Shown here one piece after another: positions 21,801 through 29,658 of a stretch of 64,000 bases of DNA. Source of the stretch: Prorocentrum cordatum. Taxonomy: Eukaryota; Sar; Dinophyceae; Prorocentrales; Prorocentraceae. The position numbers and the translations under genes are program-made. The first letter of the stretch is position 1; every line of letters starts with the position of its first letter. The stretch covers positions 531,057 to 595,056 of the forward strand of contig CAUYUJ010003025.1 of NCBI GenBank assembly GCA_963575745.1, written 5' to 3'. The notes beneath the pieces are model-generated. The model was not told the DNA's origin. It saw only the letters and a program-made list of their open reading frames with translations, and searched no databases.

Positions 21801-24800
21801 GTCCGGGAGCTAGCGGAAGGGGGAGCCTCCGCGCGGCGGGGCGCGCCGCGGAGGCGCGAGCGAGCCCAGCCGTACCCCAGCGTGCGAGCCCACATCGACG
21901 AGGCCTACCAGAAGGTATGGGCGGATGTGACCTGGGGGATCGTCCTGGTGGCTTCCCAGGCGGCAGAGGGTTTTCTGACGGAGCTGGTGGAAGCCCCCCT
22001 GGGGAGGGTACCGAAGCAGCTACCGGACAGGACCTTATCGTCCGAAGGGCGTATGATCCACGCGATGCTCTCGGCCAACGCCGCCACACACAAGCGCGAC
22101 CACCCGCCTGCCGTCCAGCCACGCCATCGGCAAGTGGCGAGGACGGCGGTATGGCATCGCGCGCGCCACCCCGGAGCGCGCCTCCTCTGCGCCAAGCGGG
22201 ACGTCTCGCGGGCCTTCAAGTGGCTGGACATCGCCCCGGCGGACGTCGGGGACTTTGGCACCTCATTACCGGGGGCCCACGCTGGCATCGAGGGGGACGT
22301 CAGAGTCGTTTACCTAGCCATGGTGTTTGGGTGGACGGGAGCCCCAGGCAATTACATGATGCTCGCCCTGGCGGCGAGGGAGCTCCACGAGAGCTATCGG
22401 CCTGGGGAGCCGCACTGGCACGACACCACCCACTTCCACTCGGAGTGGCTCATGGATGACCCTGTGGTGGTGGAGCCCGACATTGGGGTCCGACCGTGGA
22501 TGGCCTGCGACGCATTGGATGCCTCCATACGTGAGGTGTTTGGGTCCGAAGCAGTGAACGTCAGCAAGAGGGACGCCGAGGGGGAGCCTTCCACCACGCA
22601 GATTATCTGGGGGCTCAGTATGGACTTCGAGCGCGAGCGAGTTGGACTCCCGGAGCCCAAGGCCATGAAGATGCGCTTCCTACTGGCGGAGCCGGAGCTG
22701 AGCTTCGGCTGCCGCATGGTCCGGCTGCGAACCGCGAGGGAGCTAAGTGGGCTCGGCCAGTTCTGCGCCTGCGCAGCTCCAGCCCTGAGCCTGGAGCTCC
22801 CAGCGGTCCACCGGATGCTGTCGGGTGACCCAGGTCAGGCCTACGTCCATCCGCCGGGCGACCCCGAGATGGTAGAGGCTGCGTGGGACGATTGGCACCA
22901 GACCCTGGATTGGCTGCGCGTCTGCTTTGAGATGCCGGTCGAGGGTAACTTCGAGACCTCCTTCGAGGGCCTGCTAGGCCTTCGCGAGGCCCTCGCACTC
23001 CCGGGGGCGCTCGGCAAGCTGCGCTGGCTGGGAGGCGATGCCACCCTGGATCGGATCGGTGCGCTGGACTGGTCCTCGCGCGAGTACATCGTGGCGGAGG
23101 CGGCTCCCTATCTGGAGACGCTCCGCTCCGCCCCTGGGGTCACCTGGCAGGGGGAGGGGGAGATCATCGCGGTGGTCGAACTCCTCTGCCTGATAGCCTT
23201 GGCGGCCGAGAAGGGCCCGGACTGGTTCCAGCTGCTATTGCCGTACGTCACTGACAACAGTAATGTCAGCCGCTGGCTGCGACGCCGCCGGGCACGGAAC
23301 GCGGTGGCGCGCCACCTGCTTCGAGTCCTGGCCATGCTGGAGCTACGGTACAAGTTCCGGGTCCTGGACGGGCTTTACTTGCGGACTTACCACAATGAGC
23401 TGGCCGACTTCATTACTCGTGCCACGGTGGAGGAGGTACGCCAGCGGATGGCGGAGGCCGGATGGACCGAGCTGTCGCCGGCAGCACCGTGGGGCGAGTT
23501 GGTGGAGGAGGCCGCCCAGCGCGAGCTGCGGATGCCAGGAGACGACGGGCCCTGGCGCGCGGCTGCGCTCCAAGTCAAAGGAGCCCGGGAGGCCCTACTA
23601 CGCTACGCCCCCCTGCAGGTCGAGGGGGCGCGGCTGCTGGAGGTGGGAACCGCGTGGCCCCCCTTTGGGGAGGCATGGGAGAGCCTCGGTGGGTCGGCGC
23701 TGCTAGCGCCGTGGGATGTCGGTGACCGATGGGACCCGGACGACGGGGACCACCCCAAGGACCCCACTGGGGCCCCACGGACCCGCTGGCTGTGCGTGTC
23801 ACTATCGGAGGACCCCGGTGGACGCGAAGCGACGGGCCTGGAGCGGCTACTGATCACCATTCGGCCACTGGCCGTGTTGCTCGACGCTCCCGTCAACTAC
23901 GCTGCAGTGCGACTAGGGGCGCGCTTACGGCGCCTCGGCTATGTGGCACTCTCCCCAGAGACGCGCCTACTGTGCACACACTTCGGCGACGTCACGGCAC
24001 GCGCGCGGGCGGTCCAGGTTTGGGGTTGCGGAGAACGGGTTCGGGCACCGAGCCCCATACCCCCCCTGGGGCAGCCCTGCGTGGAGCCACGCGGCCTCTG
24101 CCAGCTCTGGAAAGAGGCAGGGCGGCCACCGCTGGATGAGCTCCGCCTGGACCTCAACAACGGCACCTTGCTCGTGGACCCTCGGATCTCGACGACGGGG
24201 GATCGCATGATGCCCTGGCCGCGCGGCACATGGCAGCCCGCGGGAGGCGGGCGGGCCCAGCGCGTGGTGATTCATGATCCGCGCGGGCCCTGCCATACGG
24301 CACGGGCGAAGCCCGACCCGTTGAAGGGCTATGCGAACACCCTGATCCTGGAAGGGTCCGAGGGCGGCTGGACCGTGCGAGCCCTGCACCCGAAAGAAAT
24401 CTGGTGCGCCCAGGGGGGCACGGCGGAGCTGTGGGATGCCTTGGGCCTTGGAGGTATGCCGATCGCCGAGCGCATGCGGCAGGCCGCTCGTGCACTCCCG
24501 CGTCGCACGGCCCGCTGGGTGCTCCAGTGGGCGGAGCGCCTGCTGAGGCAGGCCGTAGAGGCAGCGAGCGCAGGCGAGGCACCCGGGGCGCGCGCTGGCG
24601 TCGGACCCGATCACGACCGACTCGCTAACGACGAGATGGTTAAGCTGTGGCTAAAGGCCTGGCTTCAGGCCCCCGATCGCCCAAGCGGGCCATTCGAGGC
24701 TGCGCTGGAGGCGGGGAAGACGACGGACGACGCCGCTCGGTTGGCGGACCAGCTCGACCCCCCTGCTACCGCGCGGTCCACCGCAGCAGGGGAGGACGGG

Positions 24801-27800
24801 GCAGGCGGGGAGCGGGTCGGGGCGGTGACCTTCGCTGTTCCGGAAGGCGCGGGCATGCCCAGGCCAAGCGCCATGGACGGCGTGGGCGGCGAGGCTCGCC
24901 CCCCGCGCAAGGCCCGCCGGCGTACCCGCAGCGCCCCTGCTCCCGCGCTGGTGAAGCCCGCCGCCTGGCGGTACGCCGGCGGGGGCGCCCCGAAAGGGAT
25001 TCAAGGTGAACTCACCGACCCCCGCGAGCTGGATGCGACCGCCACCGAGGCGATGTTGGCCAAGCTTGCCGAAGGGACGCGGGCCAATTACAGCGCCGGG
25101 TGGCGTAACTGGGTACTCTGGCGGAGGCTCCGAGGCCGGAGCCCATACCTGCAGGGGGAGACTCGGGACGCCCGCCTTACGGATGAGGATGACCTCATCC
25201 GGTATGTCGTGTACCTGTACAAGGTGATGAAGAGGCGGGCCACGACCATCCGCCAGCGCCTGTTCGCCATTCGATATGCCCACACCCTGGCCGGGTTTGG
25301 GGATGTGACCTCCGATCGGCGCCGGCTCTGGACCACGATCGAGGGACTCCGCCGCTGGGACGGAAAGGCGAAACGGAAGCTGCCGGCCACGCCCCGGATG
25401 TTGCGCTGGCTCCGCGAGTACTTGTTCGCCCACGGGACGGCCACGCGCCGGGAGGCGACCATCCTATGGGCGGCGCTTATGACGGGGTACTTCTTCATGC
25501 TCCGCGCGTCGGAGTATTTGGTCCAAGAGGACCGCTCCTGGAGCATGGGACGGGTGGTGCGTGGGCAGGACGTGCAGGGGATGCGCGGGGGTACACCCAG
25601 CGCAAGGCTCAGCGACTGCGATGAGGTAGTACTGACGATCACGTCGTCCAAGACGGACCAGTTCAACGCAGGTTGCGTACGCAACCATTACCGCTCGGGG
25701 GTGGAGTTGTGTGTCGTGGACGCACTCGCCGACCTCCAGAGGGAGCTGCCGGACCGGTTTGGACGAGGAACCGAGGCGGGGCTCCCCCTGTTCCGCCGGC
25801 CCGATGGCCACCCGATTATGCGGGAGGAGGTGCAGGGGCTCCTCCAACTCGCGGCTGCCGCCTGCGGCGTGGACGCAGGCCAGATGGGATCCCACTCCCT
25901 GCGCATCGGGGGCGCGACGGCGTTGTACCACGCCTGTCGCGACCTGGAAGCGGTCAAGAGGTTCGGGAGGTGGTCCACGGACGCCTTCCACGGATATCTC
26001 TGGGAGGACCATCGGCGTCAGGCTCCATTCGCCCGAGGCATGGCGGAGGGCCACGCCTTATTGGCCCCGGACGCCCGCGGTGACGACGGCGCCGCGGCCG
26101 GCGCCCGCCCCGACCAGTTGGCCGGGAGCGACCCGCCCCAGTTTGGGAGCGACCTGAGGCCCTCGGAACGCCCGGCCTGGGCGCCCGGGCGCCCCCCCTG
26201 GGCGCGCCCTTCGGCGCGAGCAGGGTCAACTACGGAGGGGGAAGGAGAGGAGGAGCTGGTGAGATACGAGCCAGGGCGAGGAGTTAACGGGCGTGTGGGG
26301 AAGCAGCAGGCGGGTCCCACGGGTATTCAGGTCAGGGCGGGGGCTTCGCGTTGTGGGGGTATCCCGGTGGACCTCTCGCCCTCGACCCCCCTTTCGCTAC
26401 CGCTCCCGATCGCCCCAGGCACGCCCACCTCCTCTTGGTCCTCTCATCCGCAGCCATCTCCCACTCCAGAGCGAGGCACGCGAGCAGCGCGCGCACCCCA
26501 GCCTCGCGCGCCAGCCGCGCCTCCGCCCCGCGCTCCGGCAGCGTGCATCATGGGATTCCTGGTGGGCCTGGTGGCCCCGGACCAGAGCAAGGCGCGTGGC
26601 CATGACTACAGCATCATGGCGGTGAACCCCCTCGGCGTCGTCGTCTCGGGGGCCGCGCTGTCGGACGAGCTCCGGAGTGCCGCCCACAACATCCTGTACA
26701 CGGTGGTGAACGAGCTGGACAGCGAGGACCTCGTCGAGGTGGTCAACCACGACCACGAAGCAGCCCCGTGCATCGCGGCGGCTTGCTTGGCCGCGGGGGC
26801 GAGCGAGGACCACGGCCAGCTGGTGATCGTCGACGGCAAGCGGGGCGCGTGGGGGGTGGGCGCGGGGCCGAATATCAAGGTCCAGCGCCAGGCGGCCAAG
26901 CTGGCGCTCGCCCTGGCCCAGTTCCAGGGGCAGCCCATGCCGGAGCTCCGCGAGCTCTGCAAGCACAACAGGGGGCTGCTCGACATGATGCGCACGGTGG
27001 ACGCGGAGGCGGTCGTGGAGCTCACCGACGTGGACGACGCCTCGAGCAGGGGCGAGGGGAGGTCGACCCCAGCCCCGGTCCTCGAGGCGGGAGAGGACGC
27101 GGTCACCGCGGCGCTGGCGCGCGCGGCCATCCAGGCTGCAGCGCGGCGCCAGAGCAAAGGCGCTCCAGCGGAGCGCCCGCGGCCCGCGCGGTCCCCGGGC
27201 CAAGAGCGCCTCGCCGAAGAGGTCCGCAAGCGCGAGAGGCGCCCTGCGCCCTTGCGCTCGCCCTCGCGCGCGAGGCGCCGCGATCGCGAGCGCGATGCGC
27301 CTCGCGATCGCGGGCGCAGGGGACAGGAGGAGGAGGCCGTCTTGAAACCCAAGACGGGCGGCGCCCCCCCGAAGGCCGACATCGTGAAGCGTGAGGCCGT
27401 CCTGAAGCCCAAGAGCGGGGGGGCGCCGCCGCGGTCCTTCGAGGTGAAGACCGAGGTGGAGGAGGCGGCGGCGCCAGGCGCGGGGGACGGTCCGCCCCAG
27501 CGCCAGCCGCGCTCGAGGAGCCGCCGTAGGCGCAAGGAGGAGCAGCGCCAGGGCGCCCAGCAGCAGCCCAGTGACCAGCACGACGAGGGCGAGTCCATCA
27601 TCCGCATCGAGCGGGTACCGCACCACGTCGATGCCGAGGTGGTCAGGCAGGTGGTCGTGCCCTTTGGGGTCGTCAAACACATCGCCTTCCTGTACGACCA
27701 CCGCCACAAGCGGGAGCCGTGCGTGCTGGTGGAGTTCCAGCGCCGCGCTGACGCAAAGCGCGCGCGGGAGTGCATGAGGTCGAACTATCGGTTCTACAAG

Positions 27801-28751
27801 ACGGACCCGTGCACGGTGGTCACGGAGTGGGCGAGCCGACCTCGCGGCCCTGACCCAGGCAGCGACGGGGAGGATGGCCCGACCATCCAGCCGCCTGCCT
27901 GCCCGACGTGCGCACTCAAGATGCGCTGGAGCTCCTTTGACCCGGGAGACGGTTGGGGTTGCGAGATGTGCCCCGCGGGCGGAGCTAACAGCGGAGCCCT
28001 GCGGTGGCACTGTAAGGGGTGCGACGTGAGCTACTGCGAGGCTTGCCGCGTCGCCTTCGGCAAACCCAAGACGGTGGTGGAGAAGGCCCGGCGGAGCGGC
28101 CACACCGTGCGGGAGGCGCCGGGCCCCAGTGCCGGCCATGGAGAGCGCCCCAGCACGGGTGCCACGGGTGCGGGGGCTGAGGGGGACCGCCCGCCGGGCG
28201 ACCTCAGCTGGCCCAAGCGTGAGAGGTCGCCCAGCCGCAACCGGCCCAAGCGCGAGAGGTCGCCCAGCCGCAGTCTGGCGCGGGACCCAGCGCGGGCGCG
28301 GCGCGGCGACACCCCTCCCGGCCGCACGCGGCGTAAGACCGGGAAGCACGCTGGGCAGCTTCGCGCTCCTCGCGGCGGCTGGTACGAGCAGGAGAAAAAG
28401 CGGCGGCGTGCTGCCGCCGCGGAGGCTGCCGCGGGCGGGGGTGGGATCCCAGCCTGGCGTGGCAAGGGCGCGGGCGACAAGGGCGGCAAGGGCGGCAAGG
28501 TCAAGGGCAAGCACTCCGGCAAGGCCGCCAAGGGCTCCAAGAGCGGCGGCAAGGGCGACAAGAGCGGCAAGGGCGGCCACTCCAAGGGCGACCAGGGCAG
28601 CCGCGGCCGGAGTGAGCGTGACTGGCCCAGCGCGGACGGTCGCGCGTCGAGGGGCGGCGATGGCGGCAGCCCCCGGGACCCCAGTGAGCGCGGCGGAGAC
28701 CGCAGCGGAGACGAGAGCCGCGACCGCCAGGGGAACACGCCCTCCATCTAG
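18849..28751 (+). CDS. ORF3 of nested element: Pol polyprotein with RT, RNase H, two methyltransferase-like domains and tyrosine recombinase
   Basis: 3300 codons without a stop, counted from a GTG at 18,849; no ATG precedes the first domain, so it is probably reached by frameshift from ORF2. Domains, by residue: CCCH finger C14-C23-C30-H34. Methyltransferase-like, about 520-840, with a Gly-rich loop near 558, Pro625-Cys626 and C721. Reverse transcriptase, about 1080-1330, with D1118 in motif A, FGWTGAPG at 1160 and LMDD at 1201-1204. RNase H of DIRS type, with E1444, D1469-N and D1520. C5-methyltransferase-like, about 1590-1900. Tyrosine recombinase, about 2060-2400, with R2219, K2268, H2349, R2352, W2375 and Y2383. 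An RRM/zinc-like tail follows from 2568. The recombinase would integrate a circular cDNA. Confidence 0.9.
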   Translation: MAHAPRNKDNVPICWGATTHMGCSRKACDCPNSHDPIKSTRGLDYSVVMQLTRRGGLLGAPRIDPKQVDGMIAQLRSQAKAAEAEKVGEDTSPPAAPDSQKEKGRGRGSGSRAAGDPGPGQAPDDYTALQLTAMESDLREAVKGPDFGWLEDHDRPRAAATWDAQPAGDGPELRLKLMQELESEGIFAPLKGASEYLQSHVRGRVLGARLRGERLTLERALEEAVDRGHRGLSSEAADLHEALSCAAGYVTEGGAEVGPVAWDTDGLIGRGSYTFWDGDTRIQWDFIDYRDRLGPTEEMGQAMGLEVGDTEERQCLLLHVAAGVLLLRAGEGTGEPSPDAVQQLAATYRHALWEEAHEALRALGDSPPWITALEADVRSYVHDAVHPHHDKDYRCLAACPVADLDAVTLQVHRVNGSGRLCVDHLMGTGVGAEDHVIPLLIWRGHMRALRPRSHAEAAALGQRWGHAGRLSREIVSVGWREMLDEGPDVEPTVPGKSAPCTHCKAAEGRAGRAVGRAPASFGEHPADVQARLLEANAMPIRHDPAFAYGLIAQEVYAGSGNWSAALRAEGIRVLEPIEYYDDPLRESGPRPDHDTLDPAVRARLQEAARTPMGPDVANVWCWGTPCGSYTDLGLMTQPGGTPQGARTWEHPEGDGSKEFERVGNSHTQFTCDTCRILHDAGKEFLIESSCPSGRYPKIWDQAPMHELRRATGAMIVPIHMCAWGKAPSDAPESRYRKGSWWLVSPRLYLHALLLARRCPRDHHHVELKDHVPGSGIKRTKEAQVWAPRLCAAWAKVLKGAYHRWSVSQLRRQLAPIWEDGPGASPKIARAEAPGRLQGVDFTGIERLQASGDGSKCGRLSPAMHRALAGLPKPPLGKAQGEVSAGKTRPPCEDPARDIAEDLDGCSPAELATVYLTFCTEHPEYDPEAMRTLVGLGDQLLQRTGSLKEAAALLRRARHERLGNPLRGVLGDKVRRCLSREHFEYVRELAEGGASARRGAPRRRERAQPYPSVRAHIDEAYQKVWADVTWGIVLVASQAAEGFLTELVEAPLGRVPKQLPDRTLSSEGRMIHAMLSANAATHKRDHPPAVQPRHRQVARTAVWHRARHPGARLLCAKRDVSRAFKWLDIAPADVGDFGTSLPGAHAGIEGDVRVVYLAMVFGWTGAPGNYMMLALAARELHESYRPGEPHWHDTTHFHSEWLMDDPVVVEPDIGVRPWMACDALDASIREVFGSEAVNVSKRDAEGEPSTTQIIWGLSMDFERERVGLPEPKAMKMRFLLAEPELSFGCRMVRLRTARELSGLGQFCACAAPALSLELPAVHRMLSGDPGQAYVHPPGDPEMVEAAWDDWHQTLDWLRVCFEMPVEGNFETSFEGLLGLREALALPGALGKLRWLGGDATLDRIGALDWSSREYIVAEAAPYLETLRSAPGVTWQGEGEIIAVVELLCLIALAAEKGPDWFQLLLPYVTDNSNVSRWLRRRRARNAVARHLLRVLAMLELRYKFRVLDGLYLRTYHNELADFITRATVEEVRQRMAEAGWTELSPAAPWGELVEEAAQRELRMPGDDGPWRAAALQVKGAREALLRYAPLQVEGARLLEVGTAWPPFGEAWESLGGSALLAPWDVGDRWDPDDGDHPKDPTGAPRTRWLCVSLSEDPGGREATGLERLLITIRPLAVLLDAPVNYAAVRLGARLRRLGYVALSPETRLLCTHFGDVTARARAVQVWGCGERVRAPSPIPPLGQPCVEPRGLCQLWKEAGRPPLDELRLDLNNGTLLVDPRISTTGDRMMPWPRGTWQPAGGGRAQRVVIHDPRGPCHTARAKPDPLKGYANTLILEGSEGGWTVRALHPKEIWCAQGGTAELWDALGLGGMPIAERMRQAARALPRRTARWVLQWAERLLRQAVEAASAGEAPGARAGVGPDHDRLANDEMVKLWLKAWLQAPDRPSGPFEAALEAGKTTDDAARLADQLDPPATARSTAAGEDGAGGERVGAVTFAVPEGAGMPRPSAMDGVGGEARPPRKARRRTRSAPAPALVKPAAWRYAGGGAPKGIQGELTDPRELDATATEAMLAKLAEGTRANYSAGWRNWVLWRRLRGRSPYLQGETRDARLTDEDDLIRYVVYLYKVMKRRATTIRQRLFAIRYAHTLAGFGDVTSDRRRLWTTIEGLRRWDGKAKRKLPATPRMLRWLREYLFAHGTATRREATILWAALMTGYFFMLRASEYLVQEDRSWSMGRVVRGQDVQGMRGGTPSARLSDCDEVVLTITSSKTDQFNAGCVRNHYRSGVELCVVDALADLQRELPDRFGRGTEAGLPLFRRPDGHPIMREEVQGLLQLAAAACGVDAGQMGSHSLRIGGATALYHACRDLEAVKRFGRWSTDAFHGYLWEDHRRQAPFARGMAEGHALLAPDARGDDGAAAGARPDQLAGSDPPQFGSDLRPSERPAWAPGRPPWARPSARAGSTTEGEGEEELVRYEPGRGVNGRVGKQQAGPTGIQVRAGASRCGGIPVDLSPSTPLSLPLPIAPGTPTSSWSSHPQPSPTPERGTRAARAPQPRAPAAPPPRAPAACIMGFLVGLVAPDQSKARGHDYSIMAVNPLGVVVSGAALSDELRSAAHNILYTVVNELDSEDLVEVVNHDHEAAPCIAAACLAAGASEDHGQLVIVDGKRGAWGVGAGPNIKVQRQAAKLALALAQFQGQPMPELRELCKHNRGLLDMMRTVDAEAVVELTDVDDASSRGEGRSTPAPVLEAGEDAVTAALARAAIQAAARRQSKGAPAERPRPARSPGQERLAEEVRKRERRPAPLRSPSRARRRDRERDAPRDRGRRGQEEEAVLKPKTGGAPPKADIVKREAVLKPKSGGAPPRSFEVKTEVEEAAAPGAGDGPPQRQPRSRSRRRRKEEQRQGAQQQPSDQHDEGESIIRIERVPHHVDAEVVRQVVVPFGVVKHIAFLYDHRHKREPCVLVEFQRRADAKRARECMRSNYRFYKTDPCTVVTEWASRPRGPDPGSDGEDGPTIQPPACPTCALKMRWSSFDPGDGWGCEMCPAGGANSGALRWHCKGCDVSYCEACRVAFGKPKTVVEKARRSGHTVREAPGPSAGHGERPSTGATGAGAEGDRPPGDLSWPKRERSPSRNRPKRERSPSRSLARDPARARRGDTPPGRTRRKTGKHAGQLRAPRGGWYEQEKKRRRAAAAEAAAGGGGIPAWRGKGAGDKGGKGGKVKGKHSGKAAKGSKSGGKGDKSGKGGHSKGDQGSRGRSERDWPSADGRASRGGDGGSPRDPSERGGDRSGDESRDRQGNTPSI
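20409..21370 (+). other. Methyltransferase-like domain I within ORF3
   Basis: Residues about 521-840 of the Pol frame. A GSGNW loop after a short strand resembles the SAM-binding motif I of C5-cytosine methyltransferases. WGTPCG at 622-627 resembles the Pro-Cys catalytic motif. ESSCPSGRYPKIW from 687 sits where the EN(V/P) motif would be, and a conserved CAWG element starts at 721. Order and spacing are plausible for a Rossmann-type methyltransferase. The match is by motif only, and enzymatic activity cannot be judged. Confidence 0.45.
22086..22840 (+). other. Reverse transcriptase domain within ORF3
   Basis: Motif A is KRDVSRAF (Asp at residue 1118), motif B is FGWTGAPGN and motif C is WLMDD. 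A Lys-containing segment with a Gly (IIWGLSMDF) follows as motifs D and E. The order and spacing are those of DIRS/Ty3-class reverse transcriptases, with Leu-Met-Asp-Asp in place of the commoner Tyr-x-Asp-Asp. Confidence 0.9.
23152..23430 (+). other. RNase H domain within ORF3
   Basis: Acidic residues E1444, D1469 (in TDNSNVSRWL) and D1520 (in NELADFITR) follow the pattern of DIRS-element RNase H, where a TDN and a terminal N-x-x-A-D are conserved. It lies directly after RT, as in that class. Confidence 0.8.
23620..24550 (+). other. C5-cytosine-methyltransferase-like domain II within ORF3
   Basis: Residues about 1590-1900. LLEVG with a following Gly-rich stretch and APWDVGD resembles motifs I-II. 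PLAVLLDAPVNY matches the place of the ENV motif. HFGDVTARARAVQVWG resembles the QxRxR motif VIII region. VRALHPKEIWCAQGG, followed by a Gly and helix, resembles motifs IX-X (RxLTxxE...QGF). The catalytic Pro-Cys is not evident near 1646 (LCVSLSEDP), so this copy may be inactive or structural. Known DIRS elements carry a methyltransferase, but of adenine type and in another arrangement. Confidence 0.5.
25011..26050 (+). other. Tyrosine recombinase (YR) domain within ORF3
   Basis: The N-terminal SAM-like core-binding part is at about 25,070-25,330 and the catalytic part at about 25,440-26,010. The full catalytic set is visible: Arg in MLRASEY, Lys in SSKTDQ, HSLR, Trp in GRWST and Tyr in HGYLWE. 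This is the phage-integrase superfamily fold used by DIRS, PAT and Ngaro elements and by Cryptons. It should join the circular cDNA to the target. Confidence 0.92.
26550..28751 (+). CDS. Possible separate ORF4: RRM-like, zinc-binding, Lys/Gly-rich protein
   Basis: In frame with ORF3, but preceded by about 500 bases of low-complexity Pro/Ala/Gly coding after the recombinase. It has its own ATG at 26,550, so it may be translated separately. The product has an N-terminal globular part (to about nt 27,030) and a basic Arg/Ser linker with KxGGAPP-type repeats. An RRM-like fold follows at about 27,594-27,790 (IIRIERVP ... VLVEFQRRADAKRA). Next are paired CxxC/CxxxC zinc clusters (27,899-28,060), repeated KRERSPSR motifs, and a tail of GKGGK repeats. 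RNA binding is the natural inference. An accessory domain of this kind is not part of textbook YR retroelements as I know them, and it could be captured host sequence. Confidence 0.6.
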   Translation: MGFLVGLVAPDQSKARGHDYSIMAVNPLGVVVSGAALSDELRSAAHNILYTVVNELDSEDLVEVVNHDHEAAPCIAAACLAAGASEDHGQLVIVDGKRGAWGVGAGPNIKVQRQAAKLALALAQFQGQPMPELRELCKHNRGLLDMMRTVDAEAVVELTDVDDASSRGEGRSTPAPVLEAGEDAVTAALARAAIQAAARRQSKGAPAERPRPARSPGQERLAEEVRKRERRPAPLRSPSRARRRDRERDAPRDRGRRGQEEEAVLKPKTGGAPPKADIVKREAVLKPKSGGAPPRSFEVKTEVEEAAAPGAGDGPPQRQPRSRSRRRRKEEQRQGAQQQPSDQHDEGESIIRIERVPHHVDAEVVRQVVVPFGVVKHIAFLYDHRHKREPCVLVEFQRRADAKRARECMRSNYRFYKTDPCTVVTEWASRPRGPDPGSDGEDGPTIQPPACPTCALKMRWSSFDPGDGWGCEMCPAGGANSGALRWHCKGCDVSYCEACRVAFGKPKTVVEKARRSGHTVREAPGPSAGHGERPSTGATGAGAEGDRPPGDLSWPKRERSPSRNRPKRERSPSRSLARDPARARRGDTPPGRTRRKTGKHAGQLRAPRGGWYEQEKKRRRAAAAEAAAGGGGIPAWRGKGAGDKGGKGGKVKGKHSGKAAKGSKSGGKGDKSGKGGHSKGDQGSRGRSERDWPSADGRASRGGDGGSPRDPSERGGDRSGDESRDRQGNTPSI

Positions 28752-28856
28752 GCGTGGAGCCCCCCCCGTACCCCGACGCCAGCGCCCGCGGCATCGCGGG
28801 CGCGGGCTGAAGGCGGCGGCCTGTGAGTGAGCCGGCCCTCCTCTCAGCCTACCGTG

Positions 28857-28995
28857 CGCAGGTGGCGCCTGCGATCCTGAGCCTACGGTACGCAGGTGGC
28901 GCCTGCGATCTTCTTTCTTTTAGCCTCGGTACGCAGGTGGCGCCTGCGATCTTCTTTCTTTTAGCCTACGGTACGCAGGTGGCGCCTGCGATCCT
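28857..28995 (+). repeat. Four tandem hairpin units after the last ORF
   Basis: Four units each contain CGCAGGTGGCGCCTGCG, a self-complementary hairpin core, spaced 32-42 bases apart. Three also share TTTCTTTTAGCC or CTCTCTTTGG linkers. They lie in the 3' untranslated part of the nested element and could serve in RNA stability, termination or cDNA packaging. Function is unknown. Confidence 0.7.
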
Positions 28996-29306
28996 CTCTC
29001 TTTGGAGGAGTTTAACTTTGCGCGCACGTCGCGTGCTTCCTGGACCCGGCCGTGCCGCGCGTCTTGCGCGCCGTGCGGTCGGGGCCACACTTGCGCTCTG
29101 CGCCCGGCGCATCGTGCGCCGTCCCCTTTCGGTTCTTTTGCGCGCATCGCGCACGCGCCGCGCCCGCGCTCTGGGTGCGCGGGGCGCGGAAGGCCTCAAG
29201 GTTGCAGGCAAGTGGCCGCGCGCGCGAGGCTCTTGCAGCCTCTGGTTCCGCCCTCGCACTCGGGCGGGGCGTCCCCGCGCGCGCGGCTGCGTCTTTCTTT
29301 TCTCAT

Positions 29307-29517
29307 GGCCGAGCGGCCGCAGGCGTGCCAGAGCGCGAGCGCGCGGGCCGTCAGGGCCCACGCGCTCGCGTTGAGCGTGGGGCCATCAGGGCCCACGCCC
29401 AGGCGGAGATGCGCGTCGCCACGCTGCCATGAAAATACCATCGCCCTGTCCTGGTCCCCCTCTCGTCCCCTCCTCTCCTCCTCTCCCTCCGTTGAGTGCA
29501 CGCGTATCTCACTTAAC
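29307..29517 (+). repeat. Split direct repeat B1
   Basis: 211 bases that look identical to B2 (29,659-29,869). Directly joined to A2 at 29,517/29,518, which preserves the circle junction. Confidence 0.92.
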
Positions 29518-29622
29518 TTGTATAGTCTGATTGGTTGTAGACTGCAGGTTAAGTGGGAGGGGGCGTGGGCTCAGGTAGCCATTTTGGGTCCGTAGCGTTC
29601 GGCTCTGGCCGACGCGCGGGTG
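29518..29622 (+). repeat. Split direct repeat A2
   Basis: 105 bases matching A1 with one difference. Contains the second spliced-leader-like stretch at 29,568-29,587. Confidence 0.93.
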
Positions 29623-29658
29623 CCCACCCACCCCGCTTTGCTCCCAGACGCCTGCGTC

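Noticed and set aside
26397-28580. 727-codon minus-strand frame opposite the Pol tail
   Set aside because: Shadow of a GC-rich plus-strand coding region; composition is Ala/Arg/Leu-rich without motifs, while the plus strand has clear domain motifs.
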